Counted from the first letter of the stretch, positions 9,107-20,525 are shown. The stretch is 35,184 bases of DNA from Mnemiopsis leidyi (GCA_000226015.1 JH155260.1:119825-155008); one strand, 5' to 3'. Notes: generated by a model from the sequence alone, not told the origin. Made by a program: numbers and translations.

Positions 9107-11200
9107 GGAATGCACTCATGTGACATGTATAGTTGTACTTTGCGGCAACAGATTAGGTCACGTGGCTGGACTGGTCGGTTCCTAATCAAGCGGGACAAAA
9201 TCCAGAAATACGACAAGCAGTGATGCCAAAACGAAAGCCTTATCAGTTCTGTATTTGACCTGAGCTGCACAAGCACTAGGTGATCAAGGTTACATCTCGT
9301 GTCACAGAAACATGTAGAATCTGACCCGTGCAAGCAACATATAATCTTGAGTAGAAACAACTTTTTCAATAAGTGCAAGCCAAACCCATCTTAATGCTAC
9401 CACAACTGAAAGATAGATAAGAAGTTCTAGTTTATTACCTATTTTTTGGATTTCTATCATTTTATCAAGCCAGTAATTGATACATACACAACGTAATGAT
9501 TACCTGAAATTTATTGCTCTGAGTCAAAGTTTAAATCAAATGCTATACTCAAACTACACCATGGTTGCTAAAGAGAAAAGGCCATGCAAGAGAATGTGGA
9601 ATAGTGAGAGTCAAAAATTATTCAAATTAAGTTTGATCGAAACGAAATTAACTGTAATCAACTGAAAGACTGACAGCAGCGATAAAACTGCGGAGCTCTC
9701 GAATCCAAACCGACAGCAACTCGAAGGAAATTTTAGCCCTTGCGAATAGTGATTTAATCTAGCACATACTGACTTGACCTTGAACATAATGCCAGGTGAT
9801 GATTTGAATAGCAAAAGTGTTGCTTTTGAGTATCAAATGACTGAATTACATAGTTGCAGGATTAAGTCATCCCATCGTTTGCCGCCTCATATTCTATTGG
9901 CAGAAATACTGTCAAGAAATCTCAACTCGTGGCCATCTCACCCCCATTCATGATGAGGCTTGGTTGCTTTTAGGGAGAGGTGTAAAGTGTGAAAGACCCC
10001 TAATATAGGCATGAAAGATTTAGGTTCAACAAACGTATTGTACAAGATTCTGTCTCGTGCAGAATTTAAGTCCGTGAATAGTCATTCTTGACGACACGAT
10101 GAAAGGTAAGTGGTCGAACTTCATTTTCGTGAGAGGTATTTGTTGATAAGGAAGCATCTATTAAGAATTTTTTGTTGTGCCGTAGAATATTATGGGTGTG
10201 ATACGTTGTTAATATACATAATATTTTTAATGTTACCCGAAATTTATATAGTTCTGTTTGTCGTGTGAACATGTAAGGCAATTAAATTTAATCAGATGGA
10301 ATGGAAAAATAAAGAAAGCCAAACTTAAAATTCAAATCAGAAATGATACCGTTCCTTCAGACTTCGTTATCTGTGATAACGTAGCTTTGAAGAGTCAGGT
10401 GACTTGAAATCTCATACTGTTCCAGAATTTTGTTTATTAGTTTATCTGCTGATGGTGCGTCCTCTTTATCTCAAGATGCAGCACTTTGTACAGCAGATGA
10501 ACTTTGTGTTAGCTTGCTTGTGTAATATGTATGAAACTGTTTGAAATATTTGCCATGTTTGAAATATATTTTATTGGGGAAACTTTATTCAATGAAAATC
10601 CAAAAGCAATCTAAAATCGCAATTTATGACCTCTCTGCTGTCACCACTGAAGTTTTTGTGGTGAAAATCATTAAAAGTTATACTATATACCATGCGTTGG
10701 TTTTTTTTATTTTTGTTTGCTTTTTTTAATTTTGAAAATTCCAAATCAGCATTTTTTAGGATTTTATTTGGGATTTCTGGTGTTTTTCAATATTAGAATT
10801 GGATTTTATATTTTACTTGACAATAGTTTTTGCTCACCACAATGTTAATGGTCGTTTTGTTAATGGTTGATTTTCTTAGTTCAACATCATGTGGGTTTGG
10901 TAAAATTTACAGCTTTCTTGACAGTCACATTGGTCTATCGACAAATAAATGCAAGCTGTACTATCATCAATTTACGTCTTGTTAATTTCTTTTTGAAAGA
11001 AAAATTTGCAACTAAAATGTAATTATTTATGTGTATTTGGTTTATCTACAAAAATTCTGTGGATTGGCTTGGTTTTTTGGGGTGAACACCGCCCCCCCCC
11101 CCCTTATCCACAAGTCAAAATGTTTGAATCTAAGTACTTTTCTCAAAACTATCTTCAAAACTACTTTGTCTGACATAACAAATGTAACCATGCCTTGTTC
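9107..11200. other. Long intergenic stretch, no gene recognised
   Basis: AT-rich. Frames of 60-100 codons here show no domain, splice pattern or family resemblance. A run of 12 C (11092-11103) lies about 100 bp upstream of the sterol reductase start. A non-coding first exon for that gene may lie in this stretch but cannot be placed. Confidence 0.5.
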
Positions 11201-11209
11201 AGGGCTAGA

Positions 11210-12538
11210 ATGAGTGGAGATCCACCCAAGAGCGGACTTTTGTCCGCTATCAACAAAACGGTGGGTCCCATCCTGCTGATGGTGTACTCCCCCAACATGG
11301 TGATGTTCATGTGGTATGCAGCTGCTCATTGTGACGGGAGTTTCAGTGAACTAGCTCGGAGGATTTTGGAGAAGGGGGTTGTAGCAGGGGTGGCCGATAT
11401 TTGGAGCAATGTCTCTCTGGGTACTCCCGTCGTTCTGTATGCAATCTTCGGCTACATGCTCTTTGCTTTGATTCTTCAGGTGACCATGCCTGGTCCCAGG
11501 GCTGAAGGGCCCGTTACACCGAAAGGAAACGTGCCTGTGTACAAAGACAACGGCTTTGTCTGCTTCTTGGTAACCGTAGCCTCATTTATCGGACTTACCT
11601 TTTACTTGAAGCAAAATGGTCTGACTCCAACTGTTGTATACGATAGGTTTGATGAGGTCCTCGTAACATTGACCTTATTCAGCTTGGTCTTCTGCCTTGT
11701 CCTTCAGTTCAAGGGATACTTCTTCCCTTCTACCAGTGATCATGGAAGTTCTGGCAATCTGCTATTTGATTTCTACTGGGGCACCGAGCTTTACCCACGA
11801 GTGTTTGGAGTTGACATCAAAGTTTTTACCAACTGTCGTTTCGGTATGACGGTCTGGCCATTGCTTTGCCTCATCTTTGCCCTAAAAAGCTATGAGCTGC
11901 ACGGATTTGTGGACAGTATGTGGGTCTCCTGTTTCCTCCAGATGGTATACTTCACCAAGTTCTTCTGGTGGGAAGCTGGCTACATGAGAACCATTGACAT
12001 CATGGTTGATAGAGCGGGCTACTACATTTGCTGGGGCTGCTTGGTTTACGTCACTGGATTCTACACCTCCGTAAGTCTCTACCTGGTAAACAAGCCTGTA
12101 CACCTTGGTACGCCCCTTTCTGTGGTTATTTTAGTCTTGGGGGTATTCTCAATAGCCATTAACTTCCTGGCGGACAAACAGAAGCAGGATATCAGGGCGT
12201 CCGATGGGAAGTGTCTCATTTGGGGCAAGCCCGCTAAAGTCATTCGGGCGCAGTACGTCTTGGAATCCGGAGACAAGCGGGAAAGCATTTTGTTGGCGTC
12301 TGGCTGGTGGGGGGTCGCCCGACACTTCCACTATGTCCCCGAGCTGCTCCTGGCTTTCTTCTGGACTGTTCCAGCTGGATTCGAAAACCTGATGCCGTAT
12401 TCGTACGTGATCTTCCTGTTCATACTGCTGACACACCGCACTTTCCGGGATGACGAGAAATGTGGGGCCAAGTACACGACTTTCTGGGAAACTTACTGTA
12501 AACACGTCCCTTACAAAATGATACCTGGCGTGTTTTAG
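11210..12538 (+). CDS. DHCR7: 7-dehydrocholesterol / sterol delta-7 reductase, plant (DWF5) type, intronless
   Basis: A 442-residue ER membrane enzyme of the ERG4/ERG24 family that reduces the C7-C8 double bond of the sterol B ring with NADPH, the last step to cholesterol in animals and an equivalent step in plant sterol synthesis. Seen: many hydrophobic spans, GNLLFDFYWGTELYPR (182-197), FFWWEAGY (251-258), LLASGWWGVARHFHY (361-375), RDDEKCGAKY (413-422) and a C-terminal KMIPGVF. Full length for the family. FFWWEAGY, DRAGYYICWGCLV, VFTNCRFGM and FFWTVP match the plant enzyme DWF5 as I recall it, where the human enzyme differs. The frame extends upstream without an ATG; the first ATG is at 11210, seven bases after an acceptor-like TTGTTCAG. 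The coding region is a single exon and visibly more GC-rich than its flanks, so a retrocopy or old horizontal transfer is possible. It could instead be an ancient animal paralogue of the plant type. Confidence 0.95.
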   Translation: MSGDPPKSGLLSAINKTVGPILLMVYSPNMVMFMWYAAAHCDGSFSELARRILEKGVVAGVADIWSNVSLGTPVVLYAIFGYMLFALILQVTMPGPRAEGPVTPKGNVPVYKDNGFVCFLVTVASFIGLTFYLKQNGLTPTVVYDRFDEVLVTLTLFSLVFCLVLQFKGYFFPSTSDHGSSGNLLFDFYWGTELYPRVFGVDIKVFTNCRFGMTVWPLLCLIFALKSYELHGFVDSMWVSCFLQMVYFTKFFWWEAGYMRTIDIMVDRAGYYICWGCLVYVTGFYTSVSLYLVNKPVHLGTPLSVVILVLGVFSIAINFLADKQKQDIRASDGKCLIWGKPAKVIRAQYVLESGDKRESILLASGWWGVARHFHYVPELLLAFFWTVPAGFENLMPYSYVIFLFILLTHRTFRDDEKCGAKYTTFWETYCKHVPYKMIPGVF

Positions 12539-12640
12539 ATAACAACTTATCTTTGTTCGGCGTGTTTTAGACTTGATTTAAAATTTACCCGGCGTGTTTT
12601 AGATATCAATATAACTTGACCTGGCGTTTAAAGATAACTT
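12527..12640. repeat. 32-bp tandem repeat seeded by the DHCR7 stop codon region
   Basis: GGCGTGTTTTAGA, which encodes the last Gly-Val-Phe-stop, begins at 12527, 12559 and 12591, and a shortened GGCGTTTA copy begins at 12623. The period is exactly 32 bp, while the remainder of each unit has diverged. Only the first copy is coding; the others sit in the 3' UTR. Confidence 0.9.
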
Positions 12641-12762
12641 AACACTTTAATAGCCGTACTGAAAACAACTTCAGGTTACTATTTGGAAATCTTTAGTGAC
12701 CCGTACATTTTTCCAAATTGGTCCTTTTACTCAATGGAAGTACACTCATCAATTAATTAATG

Positions 12763-12768
12763 AATAAA
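12763..12768 (+). terminator. Candidate poly(A) signal of DHCR7
   Basis: AATAAA about 225 bp after the stop codon of the sterol reductase, in an AT-rich setting followed by T-rich sequence. The first canonical signal I see downstream of the gene. Confidence 0.4.
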
Positions 12769-12769
12769 T

Positions 12770-14282
12770 TATGTTTTTATGTGTGGTGGTAGATTATGTT
12801 TTTAAATCTATTATTTTCAGTATCAGTTAAAATACTTTTACCTCTTCGTTTTAACCCCTTTATTAACTCTGTCAGTTGAATTTAGGATTTCATATATCTT
12901 AGTTGTTTTATCGCAATTTTGTACTTGAATGTTAGGATGAATATTTTATACTGTGATTTATTTATTGTCCAAAATTATGATTTGAAAATGAGATATAATG
13001 TTAGATAAGTTTGTTTGCTCGTTTTCATTAAACTTCGAACCATTTGTGACAACGATAAAAGAGAACTATCTTGAATTCAGCTCGAAGATTTCAAGAAAGT
13101 TCAATATGAAACTAACATGAAATCCTGAAATTCAGCACAAACAGTTTAGCTATAACACATTGCATCATCTTAACAAATCGACAAATCAGGCCAGGCATGT
13201 TCGGGTGGTTAGTCCGACTGATAGTGTCCTTTCTCGACGTACTACGGGAAGTTTTAGCTTCTGTTTTGGGGGAGTCGACAGGTTTGTTATTTGTGGAATT
13301 TGTATGATTGAGTTCGCATATTTTCCTGCCACGGTTGTATGTTTTCCAAATTTGGTGCCAGACTTGTTTAATATAGCGAAATAGTTTCAAATGGAGAGGA
13401 ATGTTGTACTTATCATAGGTGTGATATCATGCAATTGCTAAAACAGGTCACAAAGTCAATAATAAATTGTATGTAATTTATTGACTATTTTATTCTCCAT
13501 TTAAGGCTGGATGATGGCCCAGCAACAACATAAAAAATAATAAAGGACAAAAAACCAATATGGTCTATGAATTTAACGTGAACTTGAAAGCATGAAAATA
13601 GGACACAAGTTAAACAAAACAACAATTAGTTTAAATTTATAGAATAATACTCTCATGTTGACGAGTGTTGCCTTGACTTTAAATAGTTAATAAACTCAAA
13701 TTGCAGTATTACATCATTCAATATTTATCAAAGCTGTGAAGCTATTAAGTGCAAGATTAACTTCAACAAAATATATCCATTGACGAGTAAGTTAACACAA
13801 GAGACTAACGGACTGTTTAAATGCAAAAGCGAATCCACCGGCTGAGGGCTTTAGCTCGTGCGACGTGCACATATCACATAAGAGCTTAGAACGTCATGGC
13901 ACGGATGCAGATTGTTTATTTGGCGGGTACGGTAATACGTCACATCTAGAATATTAGTGTTGAAAATGCTCCAATCACGTCAAAAAGAAAACATCAGAAT
14001 ATGTTTTGTCTATTCATCCAACAGTTGATTGAAGCGTCCGTTAGTAGGTAGCTGGTTCACAAATATGGTGTAGGTATAAATTTCCTGTATCAATTTTCTG
14101 TAGATTTCTCATACTCATTCTGTGATGCTGATTTTAACTTGGGTTTTACCTACAAAGTGTTAGTTAAAGCAAAATAATAAATATTCTACAAGAAGAAGAG
14201 CCCCCTTAAGGGAAGACATCCTTTCAATAAACACGTTCACGGTTCATTAATCATTAACCAGTAAATATTGTTTTACCTTGTT
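12770..14282. other. Convergent intergenic region between DHCR7 and the ENPP gene
   Basis: AT-rich. The overlapping frames at 13112-13390 on both strands show no domain and are not supported. This stretch must contain the 3' UTRs of the two converging genes. Nothing else was recognised. Confidence 0.5.
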
Positions 14283-17111
14283 TTAAGTACAAGGTTCAGG
14301 TATCTGCGTGTAAGACATTTCCCACCCTCTACGGTCAGGAGGATTTGTTAGGAGGAAGTCAAATTTGTTTAGTGTCCCCGTATTAGCTGCTGGTTTTATT
14401 CCTGCGGAGGCAGGTCTGCGTGTGTTTACATTGCATTTTCATGTATATAAACTTCAGAAATTTCAAAGTATCACGCTTGAGCAGAGAAAATTTTCTGTGT
14501 TATATAAGAAATTACAGAAGCCTGAAAACCATTCACTTAAATCCAGATATAGGCAACGTCTAGTTGAACTTTAATGTAACGAATTTACCAGATTAACTAC
14601 GACTTACCAAGAAGCGAACAGAAGAGATTATACAGCTCAGTGTTCATAATCACGTGCTCTGACGTCACGTGGTCTGACGTAACGTGACGCAGTGTTTCCC
14701 TGTTTTTAAACCCCGGCCCCAGCACTCTGAGCAGTCCTCGCATCTCAGACAGTGTATTATCATACCTGGGTAGTGAGTCGTCACGTGCAGAATTGTGATA
14801 AGGGACACAATTCGTTGTCATCGTTCATTGGTAGAATAAATCATAGACCTTTAGTCCTTATAACTTTGTGACATCAAGGATCTGATGTTGCTGTGGTTTA
14901 TCAACGAGCGACAGAAATGGTGGTAGGTACATACGGAACAAAACATCAGTACGGCTAAGTGCAAACTTAAGTGAGAAATTCCTCACCCGTGTCCACTCTT
15001 AAAGAAAGATGGAAACTTGTTCCGTATCATAACTCCCTTGTCCACCATGAGAACTATCTCTGGCAATCCTCGTCTTTCTAAACCACAGAACTTGTACCTG
15101 TTGGAGTACTTTATTCGTACTTGCATACCTGTCAGTGCTATTTAAGAAAAACTAGAGGTTTAAACATTTTGTGTAGTTTTCGAACAGTCATAACATACTA
15201 TTTCATGTGATAAATTTTCAAACTTGGAAAGAAGAAACCAACTTGGAATACATTTGAAAATGATTTCTGTGAAACCTTGTTGGGAGATCAGTGACATCTA
15301 CAGCTGCAACACCCCGAATTTTGTTTGTACTAAGGAAGATATTGAGATCCTGAACTGTACTTTCTATTCCGTCCTCATCTCTCGTATACCACATACCTGG
15401 CGCCCCTGTAGATTTTTTATCATTGTGAGAGTGTATATCAGGAATGTTGAGTTAATGCGAGTGTAAATGTGAGTATGTTAGTATGTGTATATTGTGTGTT
15501 GGAATATAATATATTGTGTGGACACCTCCGATAAAAAGTTTAGCTCGACGTTCCAGCTCTTTACTAAGCATATAACGTTCCTTGAATTCCACCATCCCAT
15601 GATCTGAGACCACTATTAAGTTGTACTGTCTTCCTCCTGCAGTACAGAAAACTTTAAAAGATGTTATATTATTTTTTGAAGATAATGCCTTATGCTATGT
15701 GTAAACAATAGACATAGGCTAAAGTGTAAGTAAAAAGAGTGAAATTTTGTCACTATGCTTGTAATTCAGAATTAGAATGAGCAAAAATTCACATGACTGA
15801 AGTTTAAGATGCTAGTCTTAAAATCTGACACTATAGTACAACTGACCCAAGCTGGAAATGAGATATGAGATCTGTTCCTCGACTGTGTTGTGAATATCCT
15901 TAACGGCTGTCTTGTTTTCCATTTCCGTTATGTGCAGAGTATTATCAGGCTCGTGATGGTATACCATGTACAAATCACACCTGTTTGTATAAACTCTTGT
16001 CAGCTAAGCAGCTACACTAAGCAGCTACACTTTACAGGGGTCAAGGTAAGACTTTGTCACATCAAAATATGAAAATCACTATGTTTGATATAAATATGTT
16101 GGCCAAGTTTAATCTACACAATTTTATTAAGAATTTAGAAATTGTTTAGAAAAGTCAAATCATCTATCTAACGGAGACCGCAGTACATTTTAACCAAAGT
16201 AACCATGGCAACCTACGTCCTGACCTTTCTCCCTCGTTATCTAAGTTTGAGACGAGATCTTCGGTTTTCTCCTGGAACGTTTTAGTTTTGTCAAAAAGAT
16301 TCACATAGTCGGGTCTTACACCCCCGTGATCAGCTGCCGCTCCAATCCACATGTCTGTGTAAACTCGCAGTCCAGATTTCTTGGCTGTAATCCAAATCTG
16401 GGTTTTATCTGATATAAGCTTGATTTGGTGATGTAAACAATATAATTGTGATGAGATCTACTTTATAAATTGTTCTAGCAAATTTAGAATTTGCCAAAAT
16501 TTTAAACTTACTGGTTCGCCCCTAAACCAATCGAACTGTTCATGTTGTTGGTTGTTGAAGAAAAATGTGGCGTTGTTGTGCTTGTTAAGGAAGACATTTC
16601 CGATAATCCCGTGTTGAGTTGGATATAGTCCCTGCATCAGTACAAAAGTATAAACCAAGAGTAACATGTGCAGGAGCAGGCTAGTTTTCAAGTTTGATCT
16701 TTAGGTCCATATTAGACTGCTAGAGCCACTGCTATGACCGAAATAACACCTTATCTCTTAAAAAAGCTTTATATTTTGAGTTTTGACTGAACTGAATCGA
16801 AATAAAGACGTGGCAAACCGTTGAGATGGAATAGAAATTTGGGAAGGAAGCAGTAGGAAAGACTGGCTGTAGAGGAAGCGCAAATAAAACATCGTCAAGA
16901 TGGTGACCTAGTTCTTGGTATGTCTGGAATGCATATCCGTCAACTCCGAGAATTATTAGAGGAACTCTGCAAGTGGTTGAATGTTGTAAGTCAATTATCA
17001 AGATGTGCTTTTCTAAACGAAAATAAAGAAAATATGGAAGTATGGTTACCTTTTTGAAAATATGAGCAAGGCGCAAGCAAGTAGAACTACGAATATCCTG
17101 AGCTGAATCAT
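14283..17111 (-). CDS. Secreted ectonucleotide pyrophosphatase/phosphodiesterase (ENPP)-like enzyme, ten exons
   Basis: Exons on the minus strand: 17050-17111, 16819-16966, 16512-16631, 16225-16397, 15847-15980, 15526-15636, 15243-15405, 14987-15097, 14608-14765, 14283-14401. All introns are GT-AG (83-244 bp) and phases agree, giving 432 residues. The exon 7/8 junction is the least certain; 15239 joined to a slightly later acceptor also keeps frame. Exon 1 is a signal peptide. The two-zinc site of the alkaline phosphatase superfamily is visible: Asp30 (GVDGY), the nucleophile block PTASFPN with Ser61, Asp180 and His184 (EPDNTLH), Asp224-His225 (SDHGM) and His340 (SGHGYDN). GLYPTQHGIIGN and the terminal GIKPAANTGTLN are family landmarks. 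Known ENPPs use Thr where this has Ser. No C-terminal membrane or GPI segment follows, so it is probably secreted and soluble. It would cleave phosphodiester or pyrophosphate bonds; the substrate (nucleotide or lysolipid) cannot be told. Confidence 0.92.
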
Positions 17112-18250
17112 AAATTAAGCTCCTCTCACTATTGGATATCAAACTCAAACAAAGAGAATCACGCGAAGGACGGGGTGGAATAACCCACAAAGATTATTGA
17201 TTCGATTCTGCAAAATAGTAATTGATTCTTGGAATTTTATCGTAATTCTATAAAGTGTATGGTTCGTCACCACGATAATTGCTGCTTACCAAAAGAAGAA
17301 ACTCTGTTAATCATTCAATTAAGGGATGCGAAACGATCCAATTAGGCTACCCAAATAATATCAAACACAATTAGGATCTGCCAGATCATTGAATTGGACA
17401 TTCTGGCATTCTGTATCGTAATACAGTGAGTGTAGGAGGTTCTTTGAAAGCCTGAAAAGAAAACTGGTCCGATTTTTGTTCAGATCTCTGCATATACAAT
17501 GGATATGTAGTCCAACATCTATTGAAAACTCGAAAACAATTATATTGAATCAAGTCGGATCAATCAACATATTGTTGGAAAACGGAATGGAAATCACAAC
17601 TCGAGTCTCGACTATTTTACGCTAAATTTTTTCATTTCTTCTTACAAATTATTAATTCAGTATTCCTCCAATTCTCTGAAATACTGCAATATTCCCTTGT
17701 TTCAGGAAAAATTGTAGATTGGTTGAGTTGGAAGTTATCTGGCACCCACAAAATTCAGCGGATTTCTTCGTCCTACAAAGGTTTAGATAAGATGCGACGA
17801 ATTGAGAAATGTTTGGCAAACTCAAGACATAAAGAGTTGCAGGTGAGATTTTATTTACTAACTTACAACAATACTTGACGCTTTGAAAAGCACAATATAT
17901 CAGCACAACTGATATCTTTATCTATCGTGAAGTAATCTTCCAAAAGATTGCTCCATTATTTCAAGGAAATGAAAGCGTTAATATTTAGTGAGAACCACTA
18001 TTATTTAATTGTTACGTTTGCATTGAAGAAGCCCAACAATTCTGATGGTTCAAGGTTTACCTCCACTACGGCTTCAATATTGTTTGTCTAAGAAATAAGC
18101 TTAAATGCCTATCGTATACTTATCCAGCCTCTTATGTATATCATCTTAAATCTAACCAAATATTTTGCATGTTACTGTGTTCTCTTGATAATTGGCGATT
18201 TGTAGCAACCAGCACACGACGATGTTTATTCCAAATTGATGCCCACAAGC
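17112..18250. other. Upstream flank of the ENPP gene, nothing recognised
   Basis: AT-rich with short frames only. The promoter and 5' UTR of the minus-strand ENPP gene should lie at its left edge. I see no clear TATA box or conserved motif. Confidence 0.4.
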
Positions 18251-18300
18251 GTTATTTTATTGTAAAATTGTTCCGTCCATGTGCCCTAAAGAAGAGGTAA

Positions 18301-18450
18301 GGCAAGTGGCAACCTTGTCGCGGTTCAGTCCGTGTCGCGGTAGAGTCAAAGTAGTGGACTGTTCCCCGACAGAATATAATTACAACATTTAAAAAAATTG
18401 GTTGTGGCGCTTTAGTCCGTGTCGACTGTCGCGGTAGAGTCCGTGTACCG
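18301..18450. repeat. TGTCGCGG-box cluster
   Basis: TGTCGCGGTTCAGTCC at 18316-18331, then GTGTCGCGGTAGAGTC, an inverted GGACTGTTCCCCGACAG near 18357, and another TGTCGCGGTAGAGTCC near 18430. This is the same family as 541-596, in a more rearranged arrangement of direct and inverted copies. Confidence 0.6.
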
Positions 18451-18459
18451 TCCATGTGG

Positions 18460-18680
18460 AATTTCTTATTGATTTGCAACCATCCAGCTCGCCAAATATT
18501 ATTAATGCGAAGTATTTTTCCATCGACGGATCGAAGTAGTTCGTTCGAAGTAATTCGTGCCAACTGCCACATGGAATGTGTCTCGATTAACGCTGAGACC
18601 AACTGAACAAGAATTGCGGCCGCTTTAATTGTGTCAGGCGACCGCTGAATTTCCTGTATCATGCCGTCGCTTATTGTCAT
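18460..18680 (-). other. Unrecognised repeated ORF fragment
   Basis: About 75 codons of protein-like sequence (including TIKAAAILVQLVSALIE and ARITSNELLR) before the frame enters the TGTCGCGG cluster. A diverged relative with stops lies at about 24105-24190, sharing AAGAATTGCG and the weakly matching protein block KAAAILV/AGAILV. Being repeated and adjacent to dispersed repeats, it may be a transposon remnant. No family recognised. Confidence 0.3.
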
Positions 18681-18693
18681 TAAACTTTGACGA

Positions 18694-18775
18694 GATGATA
18701 TCCGTCTACCGTTCTAACGAAACGACTCTCGTTCAGCTTTAGCTGCGTGAGTCGGGTATCACCGCGACAAATTAA
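18694..18775. repeat. Dispersed repeat, inverted copy of 3923-4002
   Basis: The 28-bp segment 18694-18721, reverse-complemented, matches 3975-4002 with one mismatch, and weaker similarity continues for about 50 bp (TTGTCG, TACCCGAC blocks). The other copy sits inside the foldback element at 3781-4260, so this may be a fragment of the same element. Confidence 0.55.
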
Positions 18776-19466
18776 ACTTTGCGAAATGAGGAATGAAAAA
18801 AAGACAACCTCGTACCAGACATAACTTCGGTTAGTTATTATTGTTCAGGATCGGCACGTGTAAATGCAGACGCGCGAGTTAATGAAGCCGTTTGATGCAG
18901 CCATGTTTGAAAATTTGCACGCGCAAAGTTTGAACACAATTGCGCGTTCTTTGCATAGTTTGTTTCAAATATCTTAACTCTGCATGACGTCGTCATTATT
19001 GCATTGTATGCGCTGCCTTTATAATTTATTCATACTGCGTTGTTTTTATGCTTGTGGCGTTTCATGAATTAGTCGTTCAAAAGATTTGTTCGGAGCTGGA
19101 ATTAAAATCGTGTTACATTCATTTCTTAATCTGTCATTCGACAAAAGTCAATTAAACTTAAGTTCAAAAGAATTTTGATCGACTAACACTTCTTGTTTGT
19201 TTCATCGTACATCTTGTTGCAGTTGTTGCAAGGCAATTATTTATACATTTCATGATGCATATGTGAAATCCATTATGCGGCCTCAGGCAGTTAAAACCTG
19301 TAATCGTATTTGTATACATAATTAAGTTTGATAAAGGAGCGTGCGCGCAGACGTACGACGGACGGACACTTTTTGAGCTAATATTCCAAAATACCCCGAT
19401 TTACGCTGTCGATCGCCAACCCTTGTTTTGTACTTTTTGTGCACGTGCACAAAACGTATCAAAACA
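18776..19466. other. Intergenic, no gene recognised
   Basis: Several overlapping frames on both strands (19322-19701) are shadows of the palindrome at 19467-19505 and share no known domain. TGTGCACGTGCACA near 19439 is a small palindrome. Confidence 0.5.
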
Positions 19467-19505
19467 ATCTTGCCATTTGGGCCCTTCGGGCCCAAATGGC
19501 AAGAT
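19467..19505. repeat. Perfect 18-bp-arm palindrome with C(TTCG)G apex
   Basis: Arms read ATCTTGCCATTTGGGCCC and its exact complement, separated by TTC. The apex reads C-TTCG-G, which as RNA would be the very stable cUUCGg tetraloop. No gene depends on it visibly. Confidence 0.9.
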
Positions 19506-20450
19506 ACGGGAAAAAATGAAAGTAATTCTTGCAAACTTGTTGGACTGCGCTGCAGAGGAGTTTCTGAAATGTCGACGCCTCACGTACGTTCTTGTCAGCG
19601 CGCGCACACAGCGTAGATCGATATTGCTTCGTCGCTTGTCTAAATCCGGCTAACCTGATTTCTCTAGACTCTAACAGAGCCAATTCCCCAGAGGATAACA
19701 CATAAGGTTCTGATCGATATGTTCGTTAGATACGTCCTCTTGATGCAATATCCATCAGGTATCAGCTAAGTCGATCAACAGAAAATGATACAACATTTTT
19801 CATAATACTTAATGATAACATCATAAGCTAACATCTACGCAGCATACTGTACTTGCATCACAATTTTTGTTCACTGTGTGACACGTTTTGCTGTTTTAGT
19901 CGATCAGTGCCATGATTATTATGAACAATGTGTTCTTGTGAAGTATCTAGTTCAGTACCGACAGTCCTAAGCAATCCTGCAGTTATCAACTAAGTGTCAG
20001 GATTGAGAAATCAGTAAACCATAGCGAAGTTGTCTTTTATTGACTAAGTCTTAAAATGCTTTTAATTGTAATCCGAAACTGCTGAGTTTGAATTAGGAGC
20101 TAACTGGCCTGGTGTTCGTTATTTTGCGCAATCCGGTAAATTCTGGACATGGCTCGATCATCGATGAGGCCATGTTCGATTATAGACAACAATGTGCTGT
20201 ACATTGAAGTTTGAAAATTGTAGAATGTATTGTACTATTGTAGGATGTATTGTACATTGTACAATGTAAAATGTGTTGTACACATTGTTTCTGGGTCATG
20301 TGTAAAGTGTACGTTATTTCCTTGAAAACCGCATTTTTCTCTTAAACAAAAACTTAATTCTACATTATTTGAATTTGCCCCGAAAAATCTCGTGAAATTT
20401 CGCTACGCAGTTACGGGGTGATATAAAAATTAAAGTTGCGTTTCGAGGAA
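19506..20450. other. Intergenic with TGTACATTG-type low complexity
   Basis: No gene recognised. Positions 20195-20290 repeat variants of ATTGTA and TGTACATTGTACA, forming small overlapping palindromes. Confidence 0.5.
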
Positions 20451-20525
20451 ATGACATTCCTTTCTTCTCTAATCTGCAAAACCGAAGCCCCTACAGATAG
20501 TTTTTATAACACCGTGATGTTTCAG

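Noticed and set aside
9073-9378. 101-codon minus-strand frame
   Set aside because: It overlaps the end of the 19-bp repeat array, shows no domain, and has no splice or start context of note.
11195-11209. Upstream in-frame start for DHCR7 at a TTG
   Set aside because: Non-ATG start, immediately overlapping a likely splice acceptor. The ATG at 11210 is the first plausible start.
15239-15242. Alternative ENPP exon 7 donor (TTG|GTTTCT) with a later exon 8 acceptor
   Set aside because: Frame is kept either way. I preferred the CAG|G acceptor at 15097, which pairs with the donor after 15243, but the choice is not settled by sequence alone.
19322-19701. Five overlapping frames on both strands with GPxGP-like words
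   Set aside because: They read through the perfect palindrome at 19467-19505, which generates mirror frames. No domain recognised.
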